A DNA stretch of 64,000 nucleotides from Paraburkholderia sp. UYCP14C (GTDB lineage Bacteria > Pseudomonadota > Gammaproteobacteria > Burkholderiales > Burkholderiaceae). The DNA lies in NCBI RefSeq assembly GCF_004197395.1, contig NZ_SELS01000019.1, forward strand, positions 1 through 64,000, read 5' to 3'. This document shows, piece after piece, positions 1 through 8,935 of this stretch. A program made the position numbers and the translations under genes. Under the pieces are notes generated by a model. That model was not told the origin of the DNA. It did no database searches and saw only the letters and a program-made list of their open reading frames with translations. How positions within the stretch are numbered: position 1 is the first letter of the stretch; each line of letters begins with the position of its first letter.

Positions 1-1167
1 AAGGGAGCCGCTGGCGTGGACGGTCTGGACATTGACCAGACGTCGCGCCATCTGGTGACGGCGTGGCCGGCGATCCGTGAACAGTTGCTGAAGGGGACGT
101 ACCGGCCCAGTCCGGTACGGCGGGTGACGATCCCGAAACCGGACGGAGGCGAGCGGGAGCTTGGCATCCCGACGGTGACGGACCGGCTGATCCAGCAGGC
201 GCTGCTGCAGGTGCTGCAACCGGTTCTGGACCCTGGCTTCAGCGAGAACAGCTACGGCTTCCGGCCTGGACGGCGTGCACACGACGCGGTGTTGGCCGCG
301 CAGTCGTACGTGCAGTCGGGCCGGCGAGTGGTAGTGGACGTTGATCTGGAGAAGTTCTTCGACCGGGTCAACCACGACATTCTGATCGACCGTCTACAGA
401 AACGTATCGGGGACGCCGGGGTAATCCGGCTGATCCGGGCGTATCTGAACAGCGGCATCATGGATGGCGGCATGGTTCAGCAGCGCGAACAGGGCACGCC
501 GCAAGGCGGGCCGCTATCGCCGTTGCTGGCCAACGTGTTGCTCGATGAGGTGGACAGGGAACTGGAGCGGCGAGGCCACTGCTTCGCGCGCTATGCCGAC
601 GATGCGAATGTCTACGTTCGCAGCCGCCGTGCGGGCGAACGGGTAATGGCGCTGCTGCGTCGTCTGTACGGACGCTTGCGGCTGAAGGTCAACGAGGCCA
701 AAAGCGCAGTGGCCAGCGTGTTTGGACGCAAGTTCCTGGGCTACAGCTTCTGGGGGGCACCCGGGCGCGAGGTCAAGCGCCGCGTGGCGGACAAACCGCT
801 GGCGACGTTCCGGCAACGTATCCGGGAACTGAGCGCTCGTTCATGCGGGCGCAGCCTGCGGGAAGTGGTGCAACAGGTACGCGCGTACCTGCTGGGCTGG
901 AAGGCGTACTTCCGTCTGGCGCAGACACCGAAGGTCTGGCGTGAGCTGGACAAGTGGATGCGTCACCGGTTGCGTGTCATCCAGCTTAAACAATGGCGCC
1001 GCGGTCCGACCATCTACCGCGAACTGCGCGCGATGGGCGCCGCGGTCGATGTGGCGCGACGGGTGGCGGCCAACGGCCGTCGCTGGTGGCGCAACAGCGG
1101 CAGGCTGCTGAGCGGCCTGTTCACGGTGGCGTGGTTCGACCGGTTGGGCTTGCCCCGTCTCTCATGA
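1..1167 (+). CDS. ltrA: Group II intron reverse transcriptase/maturase (5' partial)
   Basis: This multifunctional intron-encoded protein would splice its host intron and copy it into new sites. The open frame already runs at base 1 with KGAAGVDG, a conserved stretch that normally lies some tens of residues inside the protein, so the true start is upstream; the GTG at 16 is not the start. Visible blocks are IPKPDGGERELGIPTV, SYGFRPGRRAHDAV, the catalytic RYADD box (near residue 198), the QGTPQGGPLSPLLANV block, and a C-terminal maturase (GIIM) region ending WFDRLGLPRLS. No HNH endonuclease domain follows, so retrohoming would rely on other priming. The frame is intact from base 1 to its stop, so the element may still be active. 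Confidence 0.93.
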   Translation, partial: KGAAGVDGLDIDQTSRHLVTAWPAIREQLLKGTYRPSPVRRVTIPKPDGGERELGIPTVTDRLIQQALLQVLQPVLDPGFSENSYGFRPGRRAHDAVLAAQSYVQSGRRVVVDVDLEKFFDRVNHDILIDRLQKRIGDAGVIRLIRAYLNSGIMDGGMVQQREQGTPQGGPLSPLLANVLLDEVDRELERRGHCFARYADDANVYVRSRRAGERVMALLRRLYGRLRLKVNEAKSAVASVFGRKFLGYSFWGAPGREVKRRVADKPLATFRQRIRELSARSCGRSLREVVQQVRAYLLGWKAYFRLAQTPKVWRELDKWMRHRLRVIQLKQWRRGPTIYRELRAMGAAVDVARRVAANGRRWWRNSGRLLSGLFTVAWFDRLGLPRLS

Positions 1168-1179
1168 CCTCAACTTCCC

Positions 1180-1252
1180 GAACCGCCCGGTGCGGACCCG
1201 CATGCCGGGTGGTGTGGCAGGGGCGCAGCCCAATGGCTGCCCCCTATGCCGA
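1180..1252 (+). ncRNA. Group II intron domains V and VI
   Basis: The stretch just after the maturase stop folds into the catalytic domain V hairpin (long G+C stem, small inner loop) and a second hairpin, GGGGCGCAGCC opposite GGCTGCCCC, consistent with the branch-point domain VI. Identification rests on resemblance to known bacterial intron 3' ends. Exact boundaries are approximate. Confidence 0.65.
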
Positions 1253-1312
1253 TCGGGGCACTCCAGGGCAGGATAGCGGAACCGTCCTTTCACGCGTTCG
1301 CCGCGCGCCGCC

Positions 1313-2437
1313 ATGGCTGCTGCCGATACCCCCACCGTGATCTCCCGCCGCGCGGCGCTCAGCAGGATGGTGCGCGCGTTCACTTCGCCGTATTACCGCT
1401 ACCGCCACGCGAAGGTGCTGCATAGCTTGCGGGTCGGCCTCGCGATGCTTACGTCGATTCTCGCGACGACCGGCATCGATATCCCGCACGGCATCTGGTC
1501 ATCGGTGACGCTGCTGGTCGTGATCGGCGGCCTGCAGCATCACGGCAATATCCGCAAGAAAGCGGCCGAACGCGCGGCCGGCACGCTGCTCGGCGCATCG
1601 ATCGGCCTCCTGCTGATCGTGCAGCAGAACTTCATCGGCTCGCTGCCGCTCACCTATGTGCTGATGGCGATCATCGCGTCGATCTGCGCGTGGTTCGCGA
1701 TTGGCTCGTCCGGGTATATCGGGCTGCTGACCGCGATCACGATGTGCATCGTCGCGGGACACGGCGACAATCTGATCGACGTCGGGCTGTGGCGCACGCT
1801 GAACGTGCTGATCGGTATCGTGATCGCGCTGGCGTTTTCGTTCGCGTTTCCGCTGCATGCGACGTATTCGTGGCGCTACGGACTCGCGGCCAATCTGCGC
1901 GAATGCGCGGGCATCTACGCGCGGCTGCTCGGCGGCGAGACGGTCCCCGAGGAGGAGCAGGTCAAGCACTTCCTGCAGATCAACAAGCGGCTCGTGCAAC
2001 TGCGCTCGCTGATGCCGTCGGTCGCGAAGGAAATCGACGTGCCGCAGACGAAGCTCGAAGAGATCCAGCGGCTGCATCGCTCGGTGCTCAGTTCGCTCGA
2101 ACTGCTGGCGACGGGCCCGCTGATGAACGCCGACGCCGCCGCGCGCACCGCATATGCGACGTATTGCGGCACCGAGGTGCGCGCCGTGCGGGCGATCCTG
2201 CTGTCCACCGCGCGCGGGCTGCGGTTTGGCCGTCCGTCGCGCTTCGGCATTCCGTCCGCGGCACCGCTCGCAAAGGGGCATGGCGACGTGGCCACCGCGT
2301 TGTCGCCCGACTGGCAGGGGCCGTACTGGCTCGGTCAGCGGCTCGCGGAGCAGGTGGACCGGTTGCGCGCGATCTTGCTGGAGACCGAGCCGAACTGGAA
2401 TATCGAGCGGCACGAGCGGGCGACGCGTGGTGGCTAG
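1313..2437 (+). CDS. FUSC family inner-membrane protein
   Basis: A 374-residue membrane protein of the fusaric-acid-resistance (FUSC) family, whose members export aromatic acids or related compounds, usually with periplasmic partners. The N-terminal half has about six hydrophobic segments (roughly residues 43-60, 66-80, 90-110, 115-132, 137-157, 163-185). The C-terminal half is a soluble, charged domain, as in half-length FUSC proteins. No HlyD-type partner is adjacent, so the substrate is unknown. The start is uncertain: ATG 1313 has no clear ribosome-binding site, while ATG 1367 follows AGCAGG. The group II intron ends only about 60 bases upstream and may have replaced the original promoter or leader. 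Confidence 0.8.
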   Translation: MAAADTPTVISRRAALSRMVRAFTSPYYRYRHAKVLHSLRVGLAMLTSILATTGIDIPHGIWSSVTLLVVIGGLQHHGNIRKKAAERAAGTLLGASIGLLLIVQQNFIGSLPLTYVLMAIIASICAWFAIGSSGYIGLLTAITMCIVAGHGDNLIDVGLWRTLNVLIGIVIALAFSFAFPLHATYSWRYGLAANLRECAGIYARLLGGETVPEEEQVKHFLQINKRLVQLRSLMPSVAKEIDVPQTKLEEIQRLHRSVLSSLELLATGPLMNADAAARTAYATYCGTEVRAVRAILLSTARGLRFGRPSRFGIPSAAPLAKGHGDVATALSPDWQGPYWLGQRLAEQVDRLRAILLETEPNWNIERHERATRGG

Positions 2438-2466
2438 GTGGTGGGGCCGGCGCGGGCCCCTGAGCC

Positions 2467-2886
2467 TCAAACCTGCGGCGGCAGCGTGATCATCCACATC
2501 AGGCCGAAGCGGTCCACCACCATGCCGAAGCCCTTGCTCCAGAACGTTTGCTGGAACGGCATCACGACCTGGCCGCCATCGGCGAGCGCGTTGAAGCATT
2601 TTTCCGCCGACGCGCCGTCTTCGACGGTCAGCGACAGGCTGAAGCCATTGAACGGGCCGGCCGCCGGATCGCAGTTGCCGTCGGAAGCCATCCACGTGCT
2701 CGAGCCCAACTGCACGTTCGCGTGCATGATCTTGTCGGCGAGTTCGGGGCGCGGCGGGTTGTGCGCGTCGGGTGGCGCATCCTTGAACAGCATCTTGAAG
2801 GTCACCTGGGCGCCGAGCTTGTCGGTGTAGTAGTCGAGCGCTTCCTGGCAACGGCCGTTGAAGAACACGTAGGGCTGAACGTACAT
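2467..2886 (-). CDS. VOC family (PhnB-like glyoxalase fold) protein
   Basis: A 139-residue protein of the vicinal-oxygen-chelate superfamily, PhnB-like subgroup. It opens MYVQPYVFFNGRCQEALDYY and contains DAPPDAHNPPRPELADKIMH and the late MVVDRFGLMWMI strand typical of these folds. The ATG at 2886 is preceded by CAGGAGAC, which decides it over the longer in-frame start. Members bind small molecules, often with a metal, but reactions are rarely known and none can be assigned here. It stands alone between the FUSC and transaldolase genes and resembles the VOC proteins at 51-52 kb. Confidence 0.85.
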   Translation of the reverse strand: MYVQPYVFFNGRCQEALDYYTDKLGAQVTFKMLFKDAPPDAHNPPRPELADKIMHANVQLGSSTWMASDGNCDPAAGPFNGFSLSLTVEDGASAEKCFNALADGGQVVMPFQQTFWSKGFGMVVDRFGLMWMITLPPQV

Positions 2887-3140
2887 GATCGTCTCCTGGG
2901 GCAGGCGTTGAGCGGGCGCCATCGTTCCTCGCCAGCGCAGGCGGGGAGGGGCGTGGAGTCGATTGTAGTCGGCGGCGGCGCGTCGATTGTGACGCTATGT
3001 CGTCAGCGGCGGCACGGTGTAAACGGGAAGCGGCGCTGCATCGTGAGATTCAGCGCCGCCTGTCATGGATGGCTTTTGCGCGGATGAGCGCAGCGAGCGT
3101 GAGCGTCACTCAGCAAGTGACGCCCGCCGCCTGCGGCACC

Positions 3141-4094
3141 TCAGCGCAGCGTGTCGATCAGCTTTTCCAGCTTCACCGCGTCCGCGGCGAACGTGCGGAT
3201 ACCTTCGGCGAGCTTCTCGGTCGCCATCGCGTCTTCGTTGACGAGGAAGCGGAACGACTTCTCGTCGACCGGCACGCGCTCGATGTCCGCATCGTGCGAT
3301 GCCTCCGGCGACAGCTTGCGCTCGATCTTGTCGGTGCTGTCTTGCAGCTTCTGCAGCAGGTCGGGGCTGATCGTCAGCAGATCGCAGCCGGCCAGTTCCA
3401 GAATCTGCGAGGTCGAACGGAAGCTCGCGCCCATCACCTCGGTCTTGTAGCCGAACTTCTTGTAGTACCCGTAGATGCGGCGCACCGACTTGACGCCCGG
3501 ATCGTTGGCGCCGCCGTCTTTCGCTTCGTCCCACGCGCTGCCGGCGCTCTTCTTGTACCAGTCGTAGATGCGGCCGACGAACGGCGAGATCAGCTGCGCG
3601 CCGGCTTCGGCGCAGGCCGCCGCTTGCGCGAGCGAGAACAGCAGCGTCATGTTGCAGTGGATGCCATCCTTCTGCAGCACTTCGGCCGCGCGCACGCCTT
3701 CCCACGTCGACGCGAGCTTGATCAGCACGCGGTCGCGCTCGATGCCGTGTTCCTTGTACAGCGCGATCAGCTCGCGGCCTTTGGCGATCGAGCCTTCGAT
3801 GTCGAACGACAGGCGCGCGTCGACCTCGGTCGACACCCGCCCCGGGATGATCTGCAGGATTTCGGTGCCGAACGCGATCAGCAGCTGGTCGATGATCGCA
3901 CCGACCGGCTTCGACGCATGCGCCTTCACGGTCTTTTCGAGCAGCGGCCGGTAGTCGTCTTTCTGCACGGCCTTCAGAATCAGCGACGGATTGGTGGTCG
4001 CGTCGCGCGGCTTGTACTGCGCGAGCTGCTGGAAGTCTCCAGTGTCGGCCACCACGGTGGTGTATTGCTTCAGTTGGTCGAGTGCGGTTGTCAT
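3141..4094 (-). CDS. tal: Transaldolase
   Basis: Cytoplasmic transaldolase of the non-oxidative pentose phosphate pathway; it moves a dihydroxyacetone unit between sedoheptulose-7-phosphate and glyceraldehyde-3-phosphate. The protein is 317 residues, the length of E. coli TalB. Visible family features are ADTGD with Asp17, DATTNPSLI near the N-terminus, [11 protein letters not shown] (Glu90, Asp92), and the Schiff-base lysine in [12 protein letters not shown] (Lys126). It is transcribed alone; the next gene upstream (benE) lies more than 200 bases away, with no obvious operon partner. Confidence 0.97.
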   Translation of the reverse strand: MTTALDQLKQYTTVVADTGDFQQLAQYKPRDATTNPSLILKAVQKDDYRPLLEKTVKAHASKPVGAIIDQLLIAFGTEILQIIPGRVSTEVDARLSFDIEGSIAKGRELIALYKEHGIERDRVLIKLASTWEGVRAAEVLQKDGIHCNMTLLFSLAQAAACAEAGAQLISPFVGRIYDWYKKSAGSAWDEAKDGGANDPGVKSVRRIYGYYKKFGYKTEVMGASFRSTSQILELAGCDLLTISPDLLQKLQDSTDKIERKLSPEASHDADIERVPVDEKSFRFLVNEDAMATEKLAEGIRTFAADAVKLEKLIDTLR

Positions 4095-4318
4095 GTTCGG
4101 GCCTTCAAGGCGCGTGTGCGCGATGGTTCAGGAGAAATGAGGACGCCGCCGCGCCGGCTGGACAAAGCAGAGGAATCAGCCGGCGCCGGCGGCCGCGGGT
4201 CAAGCCGCAGCGCGTCCCGCGATGGCGCCGGGAAACGCTGCCGGATACATCTATTCTATGGCGGATCGCCGGGGACGGTGCGAACACCGGCTATCGACAC
4301 CAGCGCGCGGCGATTCGT

Positions 4319-5539
4319 TCACGTGCGCCGCGCGTTCAGCACGACTTGCGTCACCACGCCGGCGACCAGCCCCCAGAACGCCGAGCCGATCGACAGCAGC
4401 GTGAGCCCCGAGGCGGTTACCATGAACGTGACGAGCGCCGCCTCGCGCTGCCGGGTGTCCTGCATCGCATTGGCGAGCCCGCTCATGATCGAGCCGAACA
4501 GCGCGAGCGCCGCGACGGATACGACCAGCTCCTTCGGGAACGCCGCGAACAGCGCGGCGATCGTCGCGCCGAACACCCCCGCGAGCAGATAGAAAATGCC
4601 GCCCCATACGGCCGCCGTGTAGCGCCTCGCGGGGTTTTCGTGCGCCTCGGGGCCGGTGCAGATCGCCGCCGTGATCGCCGCAAGATTGATGCCGTGCGAG
4701 CCGAACGGCGCGAGCAGCAGCGACGCGACGCCGGTCGTCGCGATCAGCGGCGCGGACGGGGTCGTATAGCCGTCGGCGCGCAGCACCGCGATGCCGGGGA
4801 CGTTCTGCGAGGCCATCGCGACCACGAACAGCGGAATCCCGATGCTCACGCACGCCGCCACCGAAAACGACGGCATCGTCAGCACCGGATGCGCGAGCGC
4901 GACGTGAAAGTGGCTGAAATCGAGCAGGCCGAGGCCGCCGGCGGCGGCCGTGCCGGCCACGAGAGTGGTCGGAATCGCGTAACGCGGCACGAACCGTTTG
5001 ACGATCAGGTAGGTGAAGAACATCGTCAGCACGAGCGCGGTCTGGAACTGCGCGGCGCGGAAAATCTCGATGCCGATCTCGAACAGGATGCCCGCGAGCA
5101 GCGCTGCTGCGAGGCCGGACGGAATTCGCTTCATCAGCGCGTCGAACCAGCCGGTGATGCCGACCAGCGTCAGCAGCGCCGCGCAGAAGATGAACGCGCC
5201 GATCGCCTGCGCGTATTCGACATGCGGCAGCGACGACACCAGCAGCGCCGCACCCGGCGTCGACCACGCGATCACGATCGGCGCGCGAAAGCGCAGCGAC
5301 AGGCCGATCGTGCAGAGGCCCATGCCGATCGACAGCGCCCAGATCCACGAGGAAATCTGCGCGTCGCTCAGATGCGCGGCCTGGCCCGCCTGGAACATCA
5401 GCACGAGCGAGCTCGTATAGCCGGTCATCGCGGCGACGAAGCCGGCGACGATCGTCGACAGCGACGTATCGGCGAGCGGATTGAAGCGCCGCTGCGACGT
5501 GGTGGCGGGGGACAACTGGGGAGACGGGGACGAACTCAT
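4319..5539 (-). CDS. benE: Benzoate/H+ symporter BenE family transporter
   Basis: A 406-residue polytopic inner-membrane protein of the BenE family, related to nucleobase and sulfate carriers with about 12-14 membrane segments. Characteristic pieces are PIVIAWSTPGAALL near residue 90, FVVAMASQNVPGIAVLRADG around residue 255, and SHGINLAAITAAICTGPEAH after it. The family name comes from benzoate uptake in Acinetobacter. No benABCD or catechol genes are near, so the substrate may differ. The ATG at 5539 gives a normal-length protein with a polar N-terminus, but a shorter start is possible. Confidence 0.88.
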   Translation of the reverse strand: MSSSPSPQLSPATTSQRRFNPLADTSLSTIVAGFVAAMTGYTSSLVLMFQAGQAAHLSDAQISSWIWALSIGMGLCTIGLSLRFRAPIVIAWSTPGAALLVSSLPHVEYAQAIGAFIFCAALLTLVGITGWFDALMKRIPSGLAAALLAGILFEIGIEIFRAAQFQTALVLTMFFTYLIVKRFVPRYAIPTTLVAGTAAAGGLGLLDFSHFHVALAHPVLTMPSFSVAACVSIGIPLFVVAMASQNVPGIAVLRADGYTTPSAPLIATTGVASLLLAPFGSHGINLAAITAAICTGPEAHENPARRYTAAVWGGIFYLLAGVFGATIAALFAAFPKELVVSVAALALFGSIMSGLANAMQDTRQREAALVTFMVTASGLTLLSIGSAFWGLVAGVVTQVVLNARRT

Positions 5540-5600
5540 GCGAAGACTTTGTTGTTGTGGAAGTTGAAGCGTCAGGACGTGGAGGCTGGAACGGCGGGCG

Positions 5601-6776
5601 TTACTTGCTCAGCACCCGCATGGCCGTCTCCAGGCCCGCGAGCGTCAGCGGATACATGCGGTGGCCCAGCACTTCGCGGATCGCGCTGACCGACTGCCGA
5701 TACGGCCATAGCGCTTCCGGTTCGGGGTTCAGCCACGCGAAGTGCGGGAAATGATCGGCGAGCCGGCGCAGCCACACCGCGCCGGCCTCGGCATTGTTGT
5801 ACTCGACCGAGCCGCCCGGCTGCAACACTTCGTACGGGCTCATCGTCGCGTCGCCGACGAAGATCAGCTTGTAGTCGGGCGTGAACTTGTGCAGCACGTC
5901 CCACGTCGGGGTGCGCTCGGCGTGGCGGCGGCGGTTGTTCTTCCACAGGAAGTCGTACACGCAGTTGTGGAAGTAGTAGAACTCGAGGTGCTTGAACTCG
6001 GCCTTCGCGGCGGAGAACAGCTCTTCGGTGCGCTTCACGTGATCGTCCATCGAGCCGCCGACGTCGAGCAGCATCAGCACTTTCACGTTGTTGTGCCGCT
6101 CGGGCACCATCTTCAGATCGAGCCAGCCGGCATTCGCGGCGGTGCTACGGATCGTGTCGGGCAGGTCGAGCTCTTCCGCGGCGCCTTCGCGGGCGAAACG
6201 GCGCAAGCGCCGCAGCGCCACCTTGATGTTGCGCGTGCCGATTTCGACCTGGTCGTCGTAGTCGCGATACGCGCGCGCTTCCCAGACCTTGACGGCCGTG
6301 CGATTGCCGGCCGCGTCCCCGCCGATGCGCACGCCCTCGGGGTTATAGCCGCCGTTACCGAACGGCGACGTGCCGCCCGTGCCGATCCATTTGTTGCCGC
6401 CCTGGTGGCGCTCCTTCTGCTCGTCGAACAGTTCCTTCAGGCGCTCCATCAGCTTGTCGATGCCGCCCATCGCCTCGATCTGCGCCTTTTCCTCGGGCGA
6501 CAGATCGCGTTGCAGCTTCTTCTTCAGCCAGTCCAGCGGGATGTCGAACCCGAGTTCGGAGGTCGCCGCGACACCGTTGAAAAAGGCGCCGAACGCCTGG
6601 TCGAACTTGTCGAAGTACTGTTCGTCCTTCACGAGCGTGATGCGCGACAGGTAGTAAAACTCGTCGAGCGACGGCGCGATCACATTGGCCTTCAGCGCTT
6701 CGAGCAGCGTCAGGTATTCCTTCACCGAGACCGGCAGTCTGGCGGCGCGCAGCGAGTAGAAGAAGTCGATCAGCAT
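5601..6776 (-). CDS. VWA (CoxE-like) domain protein paired with MoxR ATPase
   Basis: A 391-residue cytoplasmic protein with a C-terminal von Willebrand A domain. The metal-binding (MIDAS-like) motif reads LMLLDVGGSMDDH near residue 235, with a second acidic/threonine motif in LIFVGDATMSPYE. Such proteins work with a MoxR AAA+ ATPase to assemble or activate enzymes or complexes. That partner ends 25 bases upstream, so the two genes almost surely form an operon. The start at 6776 is supported by GCAGGACAT upstream. The N-terminal half (FFYSLRAARLPVSVKEYL) is conserved in CoxE-like proteins. The client complex is not in this window. Confidence 0.88.
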   Translation of the reverse strand: MLIDFFYSLRAARLPVSVKEYLTLLEALKANVIAPSLDEFYYLSRITLVKDEQYFDKFDQAFGAFFNGVAATSELGFDIPLDWLKKKLQRDLSPEEKAQIEAMGGIDKLMERLKELFDEQKERHQGGNKWIGTGGTSPFGNGGYNPEGVRIGGDAAGNRTAVKVWEARAYRDYDDQVEIGTRNIKVALRRLRRFAREGAAEELDLPDTIRSTAANAGWLDLKMVPERHNNVKVLMLLDVGGSMDDHVKRTEELFSAAKAEFKHLEFYYFHNCVYDFLWKNNRRRHAERTPTWDVLHKFTPDYKLIFVGDATMSPYEVLQPGGSVEYNNAEAGAVWLRRLADHFPHFAWLNPEPEALWPYRQSVSAIREVLGHRMYPLTLAGLETAMRVLSK

Positions 6777-6801
6777 GCTGGATGTCCTGCGGCTCGCCCG
6801 C

Positions 6802-7644
6802 TCAACGGTTGTTGCGGTTCATGAACAGCAGCCGCTCGAACAGGCTCACGTCCTGTTCGTTCTTCAGCAGCGCGCCGTGCAGCGGCGGCACGATCTGCTT
6901 CTGATCGGCCGAGCGCAGTGCTTCGGGCGGAATGTCTTCGGCGAGCAGCAGCTTGAGCCAGTCGAGCAGTTCGGACGTGGACGGCTTCTTCTTCAGCCCC
7001 GCGACGTTGCGCAGTTCGAAGAAGCTCTGCAGCGCCGCGGCGAGCAGTTCCTTCTTGATGCCCGGGTAGTGCACGTCGACGATCTGCTGCATCGTCGTCG
7101 CATCGGGAAACTTGATGTAGTGGAAGAAGCAGCGGCGCAGGAACGCGTCGGGCAACTCCTTCTCGTTGTTCGACGTGATGATCACGAGCGGGCGATGCTT
7201 CGCGCGCACCAGCTCGCGCGTCTCGTACACGTAGAACTCCATGCGGTCGAGTTCGCGCAGCAGGTCGTTCGGGAATTCGATGTCGGCCTTGTCGATCTCG
7301 TCGATCAGCAGCACGCTCTGCTCGTCCGATTCGAACGCCTGCCACAGCACGCCCTTGACGATGTAGTTGCGGATGTCCTTCACGCGCTCGTCGCCGAGCT
7401 GCGAATCGCGCAGACGCGACACCGCGTCGTATTCGTACAGCCCCTGCTGCGCCTTGGTGGTCGACTTGATGTGCCATTGCAAGAGCGGCATACCGAGCGC
7501 GGCGGCGACTTCCTCGGCGAGCATGGTCTTGCCGGTGCCGGGTTCGCCCTTGATCAGCAGCGGACGCCGGAGCGTCATCGCGGCATTGACCGCGAGCTTG
7601 AGGTCGTCGGTGGCGACGTACTGCGATGAGCCTTCGAAACGCAT
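6802..7644 (-). CDS. MoxR-family AAA+ ATPase
   Basis: A 280-residue AAA+ ATPase of the MoxR family, predicted to act as a chaperone together with the VWA protein encoded just downstream. Walker A is GEPGTGKTML near residue 35, Walker B is VLLIDEIDKAD, and sensor 1 is VIITSNNEKELPDAFLRRC. I chose ATG 7644 (MRFEGSSQYVATDD) over the in-frame start at 7713 because it gives the usual length and the first residues then match the family. No strong ribosome-binding site is visible. Energy from ATP hydrolysis would drive remodelling of a client shared with the VWA partner. Confidence 0.92.
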   Translation of the reverse strand: MRFEGSSQYVATDDLKLAVNAAMTLRRPLLIKGEPGTGKTMLAEEVAAALGMPLLQWHIKSTTKAQQGLYEYDAVSRLRDSQLGDERVKDIRNYIVKGVLWQAFESDEQSVLLIDEIDKADIEFPNDLLRELDRMEFYVYETRELVRAKHRPLVIITSNNEKELPDAFLRRCFFHYIKFPDATTMQQIVDVHYPGIKKELLAAALQSFFELRNVAGLKKKPSTSELLDWLKLLLAEDIPPEALRSADQKQIVPPLHGALLKNEQDVSLFERLLFMNRNNR

Positions 7645-7992
7645 GGCGAGATGCTCTTGTGCTGAAAAAACCCAGTATAAGTCAGAAGGCCTGTTGGCCT
7701 GAATCCCGCTCACGTATGGTGTCAGCCGCGCCGTGATGCGGCGATGGTGCCGCTGTGGTGGCGCGACGGCGTTGCCATGGTGCCGCGGCGACGGTGTTGC
7801 GAAGCCGCCGCAGGCACGGCGTGGGGCCCGTCCCGGTGGGCGTTGCGCGGCCCCCGTGTCTGGTGGACGTTCGGCGCGGCGTCGCGGTACAATGAGCCCG
7901 ATTTTTTTGGCCTGCGTGGCTACCCTACAAGAAGAACGGCGCGGACCGCTGCCTTTGTGGGCACCCGTTTCCCCTCAAGCCAGGTTACATCT
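7645..7992. other. Intergenic region between moxR and the cytochrome c genes
   Basis: This 348-base divergent spacer holds the predicted cytochrome promoter near 7864-7893. Its left half contains repeated GTGGCGCGAC/CGGTGTTG-like G+C-rich text with no convincing gene. A longer in-frame extension of the cytochrome frame exists here but crosses the promoter and lacks a signal-peptide-like start, so I do not call it coding. Confidence 0.5.
7864..7893 (+). promoter_or_regulatory. Predicted sigma-70 promoter of the cytochrome c pair
   Basis: A -35-like TGGACG (7864-7869) and a -10 TACAAT (7888-7893) are separated by 18 bases. This would give a leader of about 90 bases before the first cytochrome ATG. 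Confidence 0.5.
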
Positions 7993-8361
7993 ATGAATAA
8001 ATTCGTCGGCAAACACGTCGTGATCGCAGCGCTGTCGGTGCTTGCGGGGTATGTGGCCAGTGCGCAGGCAGCGGATGTCGTAGGCAACGCCAAGGCGGGC
8101 CAGGGCAAGGTCGCGATGTGTATCGGCTGCCACGGCATCCCTGAATACCGCACGGCTTACCCAGAGGTTTTCCGCGTGCCGAAGCTCGGCGGCCAGAATC
8201 AGCAGTACCTCGAAAACGCGCTGCACGCCTACAAGAAGGGCGACCGCCATTTCGACACGATGCACGCGATCGCGGTGACGCTGTCGGATCAGGACATTGC
8301 CGACGTCGCCGCGTACTACGCAGCGCAAAATGCCGCTTCGAAAAACAATCCCGACAAGTGA
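7993..8361 (+). CDS. Periplasmic monohaem cytochrome c (class I)
   Basis: A 122-residue precursor of a small periplasmic electron carrier. A signal peptide occupies roughly residues 1-24 (hydrophobic VVIAALSVLAGYVASAQA, cut before ADVVG). The haem-attachment motif CIGCH follows, and the Met in FDTMHAI is a candidate sixth haem ligand. The ATG at 7993 is chosen because it begins the signal peptide. The next gene encodes a second single-haem cytochrome 46 bases downstream. Together they resemble the two halves of a dihaem cytochrome c4 carried on separate genes, and may pass electrons to a terminal oxidase. Confidence 0.92.
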   Translation: MNKFVGKHVVIAALSVLAGYVASAQAADVVGNAKAGQGKVAMCIGCHGIPEYRTAYPEVFRVPKLGGQNQQYLENALHAYKKGDRHFDTMHAIAVTLSDQDIADVAAYYAAQNAASKNNPDK

Positions 8362-8407
8362 TCGGCGTCGGTCACCAGCACATCCAATTCGCGGGATAGG
8401 AGATTTC

Positions 8408-8788
8408 ATGATCAAGCCCCAACAGGCACTCCACACGGTATTCAAGGCGGTCGGCGCGGCGGCGGTAATCGGTCTGGCCATGGCCAACGCGGCGCACGCG
8501 GCCGACGCCGGCAACGGCAAGGTGCTCGCCGAGAGCCACAACTGCTCGGCCTGCCACGGTATCAACCTGAACAAGCCGGTGAGCCCGGAGTATCCGAAGC
8601 TGGCCGGTCAGCACGCTGACTACGTGTTCTGGGCGCTGCGTCAGTACCAGATGGGCACGGGCAACCCGCACTTCGGCCGCAACAACGCGATCATGCAGGC
8701 ACAGGTGCAGAGCCTGTCGCTGAGCGATATGAAGGACATCGCCGCTTACGTCGAATCGCTGGACGGCGACCTCGTGCAGAAGAAGTAA
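8408..8788 (+). CDS. Periplasmic monohaem cytochrome c (c553/c4-like)
   Basis: A 126-residue precursor with a signal peptide (about residues 1-32, ending ANAAHA before ADAG), one CSACH haem site, and LAGQHADYVFWALRQYQMG, a stretch typical of cytochrome c4/c553 domains. The candidate axial Met is in NNAIMQAQ. ATG 8408 has the ribosome-binding site GGATAGGAGATTTC upstream. It is co-transcribed with the preceding cytochrome and followed by a strong terminator. It has one domain only, half the length of a true c4. Confidence 0.93.
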   Translation: MIKPQQALHTVFKAVGAAAVIGLAMANAAHAADAGNGKVLAESHNCSACHGINLNKPVSPEYPKLAGQHADYVFWALRQYQMGTGNPHFGRNNAIMQAQVQSLSLSDMKDIAAYVESLDGDLVQKK

Positions 8789-8821
8789 GCGTCGGCCGCG
8801 GTTTTTCGCGCCAAAGCTTCA

Positions 8822-8859
8822 AAAGCAAAACACCCCGCCTCGGCGGGGTGTTTTGCTTT
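8822..8859. terminator. Strong, probably bidirectional terminator
   Basis: The near-perfect hairpin arm AAAGCAAAACACCCCGCC (8822-8839) pairs with 8842-8859 around a CTCG tetraloop, flanked by A- and T-rich tracts. It separates the cytochrome pair from the convergent DUF1841 gene. Confidence 0.93.
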
Positions 8860-8935
8860 GCGGCATCGTACCCGGGCGTGCCGCGGGTGGCGCGGCGCTG
8901 GGCTTGTGATCCGCGCCAGTCGCTTCAGTCGCGCT

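Larger units (their letters stand above)
1..1252 (+). mobile_element. Group II intron, 3' part (5' end outside window)
   Basis: A maturase reading frame is followed at once by a structured tail typical of bacterial group II introns. A domain V-like hairpin begins near 1180: arms CCGCCCGG and CCGGGTGG enclose a TGCGG/CGCA inner stem. A domain VI-like hairpin (about 1218-1247) follows, and then the usual terminal CTATGCCGAT. I place the 3' splice boundary near 1252, from remembered intron ends and not from an alignment. The 5' ribozyme domains and the upstream exon lie before the window, so intron class and target site cannot be read here. The downstream exon runs straight into the leader of a FUSC gene. 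Confidence 0.75.

Noticed and set aside
7744-7992. N-terminal extension of the first cytochrome c
   Set aside because: It crosses the predicted promoter and would bury the signal peptide; ATG 7993 fits better.
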